Source: Paracoccaceae bacterium
Lineage (GTDB): Bacteria; Pseudomonadota; Alphaproteobacteria; Rhodobacterales; Rhodobacteraceae
Assembly (NCBI GenBank): GCA_030148745.1
Contig: JASBSV010000055.1
Coordinates: forward strand, 1-64,000
Reading direction: 5' to 3'
Length of the DNA: 64,000 nucleotides
Below the pieces are notes generated by a model. That model saw only the letters and a list, made by a program, of their open reading frames with translations. It was not told the DNA's origin and made no database searches. Every line of letters starts with the position of its first letter. Position 1 is the first letter of the stretch. The position numbers and the translations under genes were made by a program. This document shows, in pieces, positions 17,315-24,663 of the stretch.

Positions 17315-17545
17315 AGGGCCGCGCCCCAGACGGCCGGACGCCTGCGGTCTGCAAAACCCCGGCCAGCGGGCGCTGGCTATTCTCAGCAAATCATCCTGCC
17401 CCGAAACCGATCCCCGCGACCGGCCGCAGCCTCAGCGCCGGAGGCGCCCGCCCGTGGTCGCCCCTGCCCCGCTTCGGCGGCCAAAGCCAACAACGCGGGT
17501 AACTTCCCCCGCCCCGGGCCGGGTACCAGTTTGCATAGATGACGT
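17315..17545. other. gap with no supported gene
   Basis: GC-rich sequence between bpt and the TRAP operon. ORFs in this stretch are shadow-like, without motifs or ribosome sites. I see no promoter or RNA gene. Confidence 0.6.
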
Positions 17546-17566
17546 GCGGGGGCCGCTGGCCCCCGC
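17546..17566 (-). terminator. stem-loop after the TRAP transporter operon
   Basis: GCGGGGGCC-GCT-GGCCCCCGC is a perfect 9-bp stem with a 3-base loop, 28 bp downstream of the dctM stop on the minus strand. There is no clear U tract, so it may act as a Rho-independent terminator of low quality or as an mRNA 3' end stabiliser. Confidence 0.5.
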
Positions 17567-17593
17567 TCCTCTGGATCACAATCTCTGGCGGTG

Positions 17594-19948
17594 TCAGTTG
17601 CCCAAAAGGTTGGGCACGATCGTCACCACCCATGGGAAGAGCCAGAGCAACCCAAGCCCCAGAACCTGAATGCCGACAAAGGGGATGATCCCGCGATAGA
17701 TATGGCCCGTGGTCACCTCTTTCGGCGCAACCCCGCGCAGATAGAACAGCGCAAAACCGAAAGGCGGCGTCAGGAAAGAGGTCTGAAGGTTCACCGCGAT
17801 CATGATGGTCACCCATTTGGGATCCATCGTGCCGCCATAGATCACCGGCCCCACGATCGGGATGACGATATAAATGATCTCCAGAAAATCCAGAACAAAG
17901 CCCAGAAAGAAGAGCACCATCATCACGATCAGAAAGACCACCAACTCGTTGTCGAACGATTTCAGGAAGTCCTGAATATAGGTCTCGCCGCCAAAGGAAA
18001 TGACCACAAGGTTCAGCAGCTGCGAGCCGATGAGGATGGTAAAGACCATGCTGGTCACCTTGGCCGTCTCGCGCACCACGGGGGCCAGAACGCCGGTTCT
18101 GAACAGGGTCCAGCAGGCATAGAAAACCCCGAAAATCGCAAAGAGATAGGCACCCTGCGCCACGACAAAGGCAACCCAGTTTTCAAAACTGACATCGCCC
18201 TGATTGACCCGCAGGTCGAAATTGACGCCGATCAGGATCATGATGACCATCGCAAAGGTTGCCATGATGATGATCCGCCCGCTGCGGTGTTCGTCCTTAA
18301 GGCGCCGATAGGCGGCCAGCATGATCGCCCCGCCCGCACCCAGCGCCGCCGCCGGCGTGGGATTGGTGATCCCTCCCAGGATCGAGCCCAGCACCGCAAC
18401 GATCAGAACCAGCGGCGGAAAGACCACGCGCAAAAGCTCGTTCTGGCCCAGCAGGCGGGCGGCATGGCGCAGCCCGTAAAAGACCACGATCAGCGGGATC
18501 AGCAGCAAAAGGAAGGTCACCCCCGGCCCGGTGGTCGGCGCGATCAGGAAGGCATCGACCGCAAAGGCCAGAACCACACCGGCCATCCCAACTGCCAGAG
18601 GCCGCGGATCGGCCATCGGCGCGACGCCGCGCGCGGTGGTCAGCACCAGTGCGAACAGAAGGAACATCGTCGCGATACCGGTGCCGATGACCGGCGCCGA
18701 TGCGATCTTGTCCTTCAGCGCCGCGGCGCGCTCCTCATCGGTCAGCGCGCGCGATTGCTGCGCCCCGCCGGCGGCGTCGATCGCCGCCTGCTGTTTGACC
18801 GCAAGGTCCCATTTTTCCTGACCGTGCAGTTTGATCATCGAGGCCTTGCACTGCTCTGAGACATTGGTGCGCAGAACCGTGCTTTTGGTGGCGTCCGAAT
18901 AGCTGTCGACGGTGATGTCCTGACTGCCGACGATGCCGATCTGCGCCGACAGAACCACCACCGCGATCAGAGCAACCGGAACCCCCAGGAACCAGGTCAG
19001 CGCATCAGTGCGCGTGATCATCGATGTGCCGGTACCGTCACCCAGAACCGGCGGCGCCTTGGAGGGATTGAAGAGCGCAAAGACAAAGGCATAAAGCCCG
19101 TAGAGAAACGCCAGAAGGATCCCCGGCAGGATCGCCGCCTGAAAGAGCGTGCCAACCGACACAACCGCCGCCTGACCCAGATAGGTCAGCGCGTCAGAAC
19201 AACCTGCCGCCTGCGCGCGCGTCTCTTGCGCGGCGGAATAAAGATCGCCCGCCAGCGTTCCCAAAAGCACAATCACGATCGACGGCGGAATGATCTGCCC
19301 CAGCGTGCCCGAGGCCGCGATCACACCGGTCGCCAGCTCGGGCGAATAATTGTTGCGCAGCATCGTGGGCAGGCTGAGCAGGCCCATGGTCACCACGGTC
19401 GCGCCGACGATCCCGGTCGAGGCGGCAAGAAAAGCGCCCACGATCACCACCGAAACGGCCAGACCGCCCGGCAGGGGCCCAAAGACCCGCGCCATGGTGG
19501 TCAAGAGGTCATTGGCGATCTTCGAGCGTTCCAGCGTGATACCCATCAGAACGAACATCAGAACCGCCAGCAATGTCTCGATCGACTGGCCGGCCAGAAC
19601 GCGTTCGTTCATGCGGTTGACGATAAAGCTGATATTACGGTCCAGCGCGCGTTCCCAGCCGCCGGTCAGAACCTCGGTCGCGACGCGCGGAAGGTCGGGA
19701 TATCGGAATTTCGATATCATCGTCTCATTGACGCCCGAGGCGATCAGATCAGCATAGGCCTTGCTGTTGGTATCCACCATCTGATGAACCAGCAGGCCCG
19801 AACTATCGAGCGCGGCGATGATCCCGAATGAGATAACCGCCGAGCCGCCAATCGCGAAAGCCACGGGAAAGCCGGAAAGAATTCCGGCGAAAAGACATAG
19901 AAAGACGATGACCAGCCCGATCTCGACGCCATCAAGTCCAAACAGCAT
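17594..19948 (-). CDS. TRAP transporter large permease (DctM type), extended form
   Basis: The 784-residue protein is the large membrane subunit of a TRAP transporter. Normal DctM is about 430 residues with 12 helices. The N-terminal DctM part (1-300) includes TGIVGATVVTMGLLSLPTML and ASGTLGQIIPPSIVIVLLG; the C-terminal DctM part (about 600-784) has FLGFVLDFLEIIYIVIPIVGP and LTPPFGFALFYLRG. The roughly 300-residue middle holds extra hydrophobic helices and a hydrophilic stretch with one cysteine (EQCKASMIKLHGQEKW). It is in frame with no stop, so it is not a frameshift. It follows dctQ after 12 bp. Confidence 0.9.
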   Translation of the reverse strand: MLFGLDGVEIGLVIVFLCLFAGILSGFPVAFAIGGSAVISFGIIAALDSSGLLVHQMVDTNSKAYADLIASGVNETMISKFRYPDLPRVATEVLTGGWERALDRNISFIVNRMNERVLAGQSIETLLAVLMFVLMGITLERSKIANDLLTTMARVFGPLPGGLAVSVVIVGAFLAASTGIVGATVVTMGLLSLPTMLRNNYSPELATGVIAASGTLGQIIPPSIVIVLLGTLAGDLYSAAQETRAQAAGCSDALTYLGQAAVVSVGTLFQAAILPGILLAFLYGLYAFVFALFNPSKAPPVLGDGTGTSMITRTDALTWFLGVPVALIAVVVLSAQIGIVGSQDITVDSYSDATKSTVLRTNVSEQCKASMIKLHGQEKWDLAVKQQAAIDAAGGAQQSRALTDEERAAALKDKIASAPVIGTGIATMFLLFALVLTTARGVAPMADPRPLAVGMAGVVLAFAVDAFLIAPTTGPGVTFLLLLIPLIVVFYGLRHAARLLGQNELLRVVFPPLVLIVAVLGSILGGITNPTPAAALGAGGAIMLAAYRRLKDEHRSGRIIIMATFAMVIMILIGVNFDLRVNQGDVSFENWVAFVVAQGAYLFAIFGVFYACWTLFRTGVLAPVVRETAKVTSMVFTILIGSQLLNLVVISFGGETYIQDFLKSFDNELVVFLIVMMVLFFLGFVLDFLEIIYIVIPIVGPVIYGGTMDPKWVTIMIAVNLQTSFLTPPFGFALFYLRGVAPKEVTTGHIYRGIIPFVGIQVLGLGLLWLFPWVVTIVPNLLGN

Positions 19949-19960
19949 TCAACCGCCCCT

Positions 19961-20887
19961 TTAGTGTATGTTTGCAACCAGCTCGGCGTCTTCATCGCCA
20001 AGCAGGTCTTTATCGAGGTATTTGCCCTCGCTTTCGGGGCCTTCCTTCAGCTCAAGATAGGAGCGATAGAAAAAGGCCACGGCCTGTAACAGAACCATTA
20101 CCGTGAACACGACCAGAAGCACCTTGAACAGGAAATAGGCGTTAAAACCATTGGGCGAAAAGCCGATGGTTTCGACGTTCCAGCGCAGGGCGCGCGATTT
20201 CAGAAGCAGCCGCTCAAGCGTGTCCGAGGCCGAGGGTTTGGGCACCACCAGATGGCGCCACATGAAAAACCAGCCGTACATATAGGTCAGGATCGCCGCC
20301 GGCATCATCAGTACGATCGATCCGACCATATCGATGATCCGCTTGGTGCGATAGGAAACCGCAGAATAGACCAGATCGACCCGCACATGCCCGCCCTGCA
20401 CGAATGTGTAGGTGGCGCATAGCGTCACCACCAGCGCGTTATAGAACTTGAGCTCTTCGGACCACCAGCTGACATCGAAGGTCAGCGCGGTGCCGAAACC
20501 AAAGGTGATCGTGGCCTGTGCAAAGATGCGCTGAACAAAGACGATGACGATCTGCTGCAGCACCATCAAAAGCCCCGCCCATGCGAAAAAGCGCCCCACG
20601 CCGTTGGCGAACCCTTCCAGCGCCCGGACGCAACCCCACATGAAGCGGTTGTTCCAGAAGCCGATGACGGTGATGATCAGGAAAATTGTCAGGACGACAA
20701 AGAAAAGCTCGGACGAGGCGCCGTAATAGATGGTGCGCATCACCGCCTTCTTGTCCGACCAGTCAAGCCAGAGCGATGGATGGCTAAGCGCATATCCCAG
20801 ATTATAGAAGGCCAGCGCGATGTTGGTGATCAAATGGCTTAAGGCCGCTCCGATGAAGGTGACTATCCCTACAATCGTATCCAGCAT
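19961..20887 (-). CDS. TRAP transporter small permease (DctQ type), long form
   Basis: The 308-residue protein is the small membrane subunit, with helices at both ends and a core GGHVRVDLVYSAVSYRTKRIIDM typical of DctQ. It is long (usual 160-220 residues) because of an extra N-terminal region with two helices (about 10-30 and 55-85). It ends 12 bp before dctM and starts 114 bp after the binding-protein gene, so the three form one minus-strand operon. Confidence 0.88.
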   Translation of the reverse strand: MLDTIVGIVTFIGAALSHLITNIALAFYNLGYALSHPSLWLDWSDKKAVMRTIYYGASSELFFVVLTIFLIITVIGFWNNRFMWGCVRALEGFANGVGRFFAWAGLLMVLQQIVIVFVQRIFAQATITFGFGTALTFDVSWWSEELKFYNALVVTLCATYTFVQGGHVRVDLVYSAVSYRTKRIIDMVGSIVLMMPAAILTYMYGWFFMWRHLVVPKPSASDTLERLLLKSRALRWNVETIGFSPNGFNAYFLFKVLLVVFTVMVLLQAVAFFYRSYLELKEGPESEGKYLDKDLLGDEDAELVANIH

Positions 20888-21001
20888 CCCTGCCCCCCTG
20901 CTCTTTTGAAATCGTTCGGCGTCAAACGCCGATCAGGCCGGCCCCCGGTGCTTTTGCACAAGGGGCCGGCGAAGCTTCATATCTCAATACGAGATCCGGG
21001 C

Positions 21002-22084
21002 TCAGCCCAGTACGCGGTCACGCTGCGCACGGTACACGCCTTCGGATTTGGTCAGCCAGTTCGACGAGGCTTTCATCGAGCTTTCAACGCTGTTGAAGAC
21101 CTCTTTGAACAGATCGTCGCCCATGAACTCGTCATAGACTTTCTGGCTGGCGACGCCGAATGCATCCCAGACGCTGTTGGGGAATTCCAGAATTTTCACG
21201 CCACCGGCCTGCAGACGCTGCAGGGCGTTACCGTTGTTGTTCAGGAATTGCGCGAGGTTCCACTGATGGGTTTCAGCGGCGGCAACCTCGATCACCTTCT
21301 GATGCGCCGGCGACAGGCTGTTAAAGACGTCGCGGTTGGTCGCGAGGCTGAGGCCTGCGCCCGGCTCGTGGAAACCGGCGGTGTAGTAGAACTTGGTGAT
21401 CTCCTGGAAGCCGGCCTTTTCGTCAGCCCAGGGGCCAATCCACTCGGTCCCGTCGATCGCGCCCGAGGCAAGCGCCTGATACACTTCGGCGCCGGGCAGG
21501 TTCTGAACGCTGGCACCCATGAAGCCAAGTGCCTTGCCGCCAAGGCCCGGCATCCGGAACTTCAGACCGTTGAAATCCTCGGGGCTGGTGATTTCCTTGC
21601 GGAACCAGCCGCCGGCCTGTGCGCCGGTGTTCCCGGCCAGGAAGGATTTCAGGCCAAAGATTTCGCCCAGCTGGTCATGCATCGCATGGCCGTCGCCCTG
21701 ATAGTACCAGTTCACCAGTTCCTGTGCGGTCATGCCGAACGGAACTGCCGTGAAGAAAGCATAAGCGGGGTGCTGGCTTACGAAGTAGTAGTCAGCAGCG
21801 TGATACATATCGGCCTGACCCGAGGTGACGGCATCGAACACCTCAAAGGCACCGACCAGTTCACCGGCGGCCTTGATGTCGATGGTCAGCTGGCCATCGG
21901 TCATCGCGTTGATATTGTCGGCGCTGTGCTGTGCGGCATCAAAGACGCCGGCCAGGCCACGGCCCCAGGATGTCACCATCGTAAGTGTGCGCTTGCCCTG
22001 TGCATAGGCCGGTGCGGCCAGCGTCGATGCCGCAGCGGCACCACCACCCAGAGCGGACGTTTTCAAAAAAGAACGACGATCCAT
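21002..22084 (-). CDS. TRAP transporter solute-binding protein, TakP-like
   Basis: The 360-residue periplasmic protein begins with a Tat-type signal (MDRRSFLKTSALGGGAAAAS, cut near AYAQ). The mature part matches the TakP/mannitol-chloroaromatic class: GNTGAQAGGWFRKEI, GLKFRMPGLGGKALG and AIDGTEWIGPWADEKAGF align closely with the Rhodobacter TakP alpha-keto-acid receptor, including the metal/ligand-binding residues. An alpha-keto or monocarboxylic acid is the likely ligand. GGAGG about 8 nt before ATG 22084 supports the start. It is first in the operon with dctQ and dctM. Confidence 0.9.
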   Translation of the reverse strand: MDRRSFLKTSALGGGAAAASTLAAPAYAQGKRTLTMVTSWGRGLAGVFDAAQHSADNINAMTDGQLTIDIKAAGELVGAFEVFDAVTSGQADMYHAADYYFVSQHPAYAFFTAVPFGMTAQELVNWYYQGDGHAMHDQLGEIFGLKSFLAGNTGAQAGGWFRKEITSPEDFNGLKFRMPGLGGKALGFMGASVQNLPGAEVYQALASGAIDGTEWIGPWADEKAGFQEITKFYYTAGFHEPGAGLSLATNRDVFNSLSPAHQKVIEVAAAETHQWNLAQFLNNNGNALQRLQAGGVKILEFPNSVWDAFGVASQKVYDEFMGDDLFKEVFNSVESSMKASSNWLTKSEGVYRAQRDRVLG

Positions 22085-22107
22085 AGATTACTCCTCCCAT
22101 AGAAACA

Positions 22108-22126
22108 GCCCGCGTTTTTCACGGGC
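22108..22126 (-). other. stem-loop in the leader of the TRAP operon
   Basis: On the minus strand GCCCGTG-AAAAA-CGCGGGC forms a 7-bp stem with one G-U pair and a 5-base loop. It sits 10-15 nt upstream of the ribosome site of the binding-protein gene. It could protect the mRNA 5' end or affect translation. No ligand-type riboswitch is recognised. Confidence 0.4.
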
Positions 22127-22320
22127 AGATCATTTCAAGTGCAGCGACCCTAGCGAACGGTGATCTTTGGTAAATACCCATTCCTACGCAAACAGCATGG
22201 CTTTTGGGGTCGCCTCACGGATAAATTCACCCGATTTACCGGCCTCGGGCAAGTCATTTGACGCCAGCGGCCCAAAACCGCATCTTCTGATGCGATCTGA
22301 GCACTGGGATAGAATCATTC

Positions 22321-23745
22321 GTGAAACGGCTTTTTGCGCGCCTCAAACGCATGTTCCGGCTGAGTTACGGACAGAAGATTTTTCTTCTGGCCACGATCCC
22401 GCTTATCGCCGCCGCCGCCATCGCGCTGCTTGTCGCCTTTCAGTCACGCCAGCTTGCCGAACGCGAGATCGCCGCGCTTGAGGCGCAACTGATCGCGGCC
22501 AAACGCAAGGAGATGAAAAATTACATCGCCCTTGCCCGCACCGCCTTTATCAACATCTATGGCCGCGCCGGGCCGGGCGATGAAAAGGCGAAACTGGCGG
22601 TGACGCAGATCCTTTCGGCGATGATCTATGGTCAGGACGGCTATTTTTTCGTCTTCGATTATGACGGCAATAATCTGGTCTCGCCGCGGCAGACCTATCT
22701 GATCGGAAAAAACTGGCGTGATCTCAAGGACATCAACGGCACTCCTATCACGAGCGAGCTGATCCGGCTGGCACGCAAGGGCGGCGGCTATCACAGTTTT
22801 GACTGGATCAAACCCTCGACCGGGGAGACCGCCCGGATGATCGCCTATGTCGCGGGCCTGCAGGACTGGAAATGGGCGATCGGCACGGGGATATTCATTG
22901 ACGATGTGTTGGAAACCGTGGCCGCCGCGCGCTCGACCACACAGGCGCGGATCCGCAGCACCTTTGTCTGGATCGGGGTGATCACCCTTGCCGCGCTTTT
23001 TATGGTCTTTCTGACCGGCCTCCTGATCACCATCCGCGAGCGGCGTCTGGCCGATGCCAAGCTCAAGGAGTTGACCCAGAGAATTTTTGACACGCAGGAA
23101 GAGGAACGCAGCCGCGTGGCGCGCGAGCTGCATGATTCCATCAGCCAGATCCTTGTCGGCGCGCGCTATGCGCTGGAACTGGCGCGGCGGCATCTGACCA
23201 ATGGCGATCAGCGCGCGCCCGGCAGCCTGAACAAGGGGATCGACGGGCTTTCGGGCGCGATTCAGGAGGTCCGCCGGATTAGCCGCGATCTGCGTCCCGG
23301 GGTGCTGGACGATCTGGGCCTTGGCCCCGCGCTCAAGGCCCTGACGGATGAATTTTCCACCCGCACCGGGATCGAAACCGATTTCGAGACCGTGGTGTTC
23401 AGCAACCGGCTGGACAAAGACAGCAAAATCGCGCTTTACCGCATCGCGCAGGAAGCCCTGATGAACATCGAGCGCCACTCGGGCGCCAGCCGCGTCTCGC
23501 TCAAACTGGGCGGGCACAAGCGCGGAGCGACGATGCGCATTCAGGACAACGGGTGCGGCATCGCCCCGCCCGATCAGCTGCGCATACATAAATCCGGTAT
23601 CGGGATCAGAAACATGCAGGAACGTATGGAACAGCTTGACGGAACATTACGTATCCTGTCCTCGCGCAGCGGCACCATCGTCGAGGCCGAAGTCCCGCTA
23701 AGCCATCTGTTGCCGCCCGAAAGCAAAAAGAAAGCAAGCGCATGA
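22321..23745 (+). CDS. cache-domain sensor histidine kinase (NarX/DegS type)
   Basis: The 474-residue membrane kinase starts with GTG. It has a transmembrane helix (about 21-41), an extracytoplasmic single-cache domain (DGYFFVFDYDGNNLVSPR, then WKWAIGTGIFIDDV), a second helix (about 215-240), and a HisKA_3 domain with EEERSRVARELHDSISQ (His271). An HATPase_c domain has IAQEALMNIERHSGA and DNGCGIAP. Cache domains often bind small organic acids. It is divergent from the TRAP operon with a 236-bp gap and overlaps its regulator by ATGA, so it likely senses the TRAP substrate. Confidence 0.93.
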   Translation: MKRLFARLKRMFRLSYGQKIFLLATIPLIAAAAIALLVAFQSRQLAEREIAALEAQLIAAKRKEMKNYIALARTAFINIYGRAGPGDEKAKLAVTQILSAMIYGQDGYFFVFDYDGNNLVSPRQTYLIGKNWRDLKDINGTPITSELIRLARKGGGYHSFDWIKPSTGETARMIAYVAGLQDWKWAIGTGIFIDDVLETVAAARSTTQARIRSTFVWIGVITLAALFMVFLTGLLITIRERRLADAKLKELTQRIFDTQEEERSRVARELHDSISQILVGARYALELARRHLTNGDQRAPGSLNKGIDGLSGAIQEVRRISRDLRPGVLDDLGLGPALKALTDEFSTRTGIETDFETVVFSNRLDKDSKIALYRIAQEALMNIERHSGASRVSLKLGGHKRGATMRIQDNGCGIAPPDQLRIHKSGIGIRNMQERMEQLDGTLRILSSRSGTIVEAEVPLSHLLPPESKKKASA

Positions 23746-24386
23746 CCCAGCAGATCCGTGTCGTGATCGTGGATGATCACCCGATGGTCACCGAAGGCAT
23801 TCAGGCCATTCTGGAAACCTATGACGATATTCGGGTCGTGGGCACCCTTGCCAATGGCCGGGAGGCCATAGACGAGGTCAGCACGCTGGCCCCGGATGTG
23901 ATGCTTCTGGATCTCAACATGCCCGAGGTGGGCGGGCTCTCCGCCACCGAGATCATTCTTGAGCGCCGCCCCGGCACCCGCATCCTGATCCTGTCGATGC
24001 ATGACAGCGCCGAATATATCTCGACCGCGCTGTCGCATGGCGCGATGGGCTATATCCTCAAGGATGTGCCCACCGAAGAGATCCGCACCGCGATCGACAC
24101 CGTCATGCGCGGCGAGCGGTATCTTTGCACCGGCGCCACCGCCTCGCTGGCGCCAAAAACCGCGGACGGGCGCGAGCCGCTGACATCGCGCGAACAGACG
24201 ATCCTGCTTGAACTGGCGCAGGGCAAGACCAACCGCGAGGTCGCGGGCGAGCTTGATATCTCGGTGCGCACGGTCGAAACCCATCGCAAGAACATAAAAC
24301 GCAAGCTTGGCATCAGCTCGACCGCCGGGCTAACGCGCTATGCGCTGGAGCATGGGGTGCTTCAAGGCACCGGCGTTGGGTTTTAG
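23742..24386 (+). CDS. NarL/LuxR-family response regulator
   Basis: The 214-residue protein has a receiver domain with acidic pocket DDH (11-13), phospho-acceptor Asp57 in LLDLNMPEVGG, and Lys in AMGYILKDVP. A C-terminal LuxR helix-turn-helix follows (LTSREQTILLELAQGKTNREVA, then SVRTVETHRKNIKRKLG). It overlaps the kinase stop by ATGA. It is the cognate regulator and probably acts at the divergent TRAP promoter. Confidence 0.94.
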   Translation: MTQQIRVVIVDDHPMVTEGIQAILETYDDIRVVGTLANGREAIDEVSTLAPDVMLLDLNMPEVGGLSATEIILERRPGTRILILSMHDSAEYISTALSHGAMGYILKDVPTEEIRTAIDTVMRGERYLCTGATASLAPKTADGREPLTSREQTILLELAQGKTNREVAGELDISVRTVETHRKNIKRKLGISSTAGLTRYALEHGVLQGTGVGF

Positions 24387-24473
24387 CGGGTGTTTGTTGC
24401 CGCCGCAGGCAGGGCGCGCGCAACATTGCAAAAGAATTACCGCGCCCAGAATAACTTTTTCACCAACGGCAGG

Positions 24474-24500
24474 TTGACGCCCCCTTTGACCCGCCATAAG
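24474..24500 (+). promoter_or_regulatory. likely promoter of the ilv leader
   Basis: TTGACG (24474-24479) and CATAAG (24495-24500) are separated by 15 bp and would start transcription just ahead of the leader peptide at 24516. The -35 matches 5 of 6 positions and the -10 matches 4 of 6; the spacing is short. Confidence 0.5.
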
Positions 24501-24515
24501 GTCTCGCCCACGAAA

Positions 24516-24578
24516 ATGGGAGTATCCGGGGTGCAAAACCTTCTAGTCGTAGTGGAAACTTGGCGCATGGGCCGGTAA
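24516..24578 (+). CDS. ilv leader peptide (attenuator)
   Basis: The 20-residue peptide MGVSGVQNLLVVVETWRMGR contains a run of Leu-Leu-Val-Val-Val codons plus two further Val codons. It is directly followed by mutually exclusive hairpins and a terminator ahead of the acetolactate synthase genes. This is the classical design of a branched-chain amino acid attenuation leader: stalling at Leu/Val codons when the charged tRNAs are scarce allows read-through. It is too short for a normal annotation, and the ribosome site is weak. Confidence 0.85.
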   Translation: MGVSGVQNLLVVVETWRMGR

Positions 24579-24606
24579 CGGACACCCGTTCGGTACCCCA
24601 TGCGCC
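24562..24606 (+). promoter_or_regulatory. antiterminator stem of the ilv attenuator
   Basis: GGCGCATGGG (24562-24571) pairs perfectly with CCCATGCGCC (24597-24606), with an inner AACGG/CCGTT pairing. The 5' arm lies inside the last leader-peptide codons and the 3' arm takes the first bases of the terminator stem. A ribosome that finishes the leader covers the 5' arm, so the terminator forms; a stalled ribosome leaves it free. Confidence 0.8.
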
Positions 24607-24629
24607 CCCGTCCCGACGGGGGCTTTTTT
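24604..24629 (+). terminator. attenuator terminator before ilvI
   Basis: A strong GC stem (GCCCCCGT with ACGGGGGC) and small loop are followed by six T residues. It lies between the leader peptide and ilvI, so it acts as a conditional terminator. Confidence 0.9.
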
Positions 24630-24663
24630 ATGTCGCACGGATGCGAAACTTGGAGAATGAAAG

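Noticed and set aside
17591-18859. 422-residue His/Asp/Arg-rich ORF opposite dctM
   Set aside because: Odd composition typical of an antisense reading; dctM is clearly coding.
17594-19948. two dctM genes fused by assembly error or frameshift
   Set aside because: The frame is open throughout and only one set of N- and C-terminal DctM motifs is present, so it is a single insertion-bearing gene.
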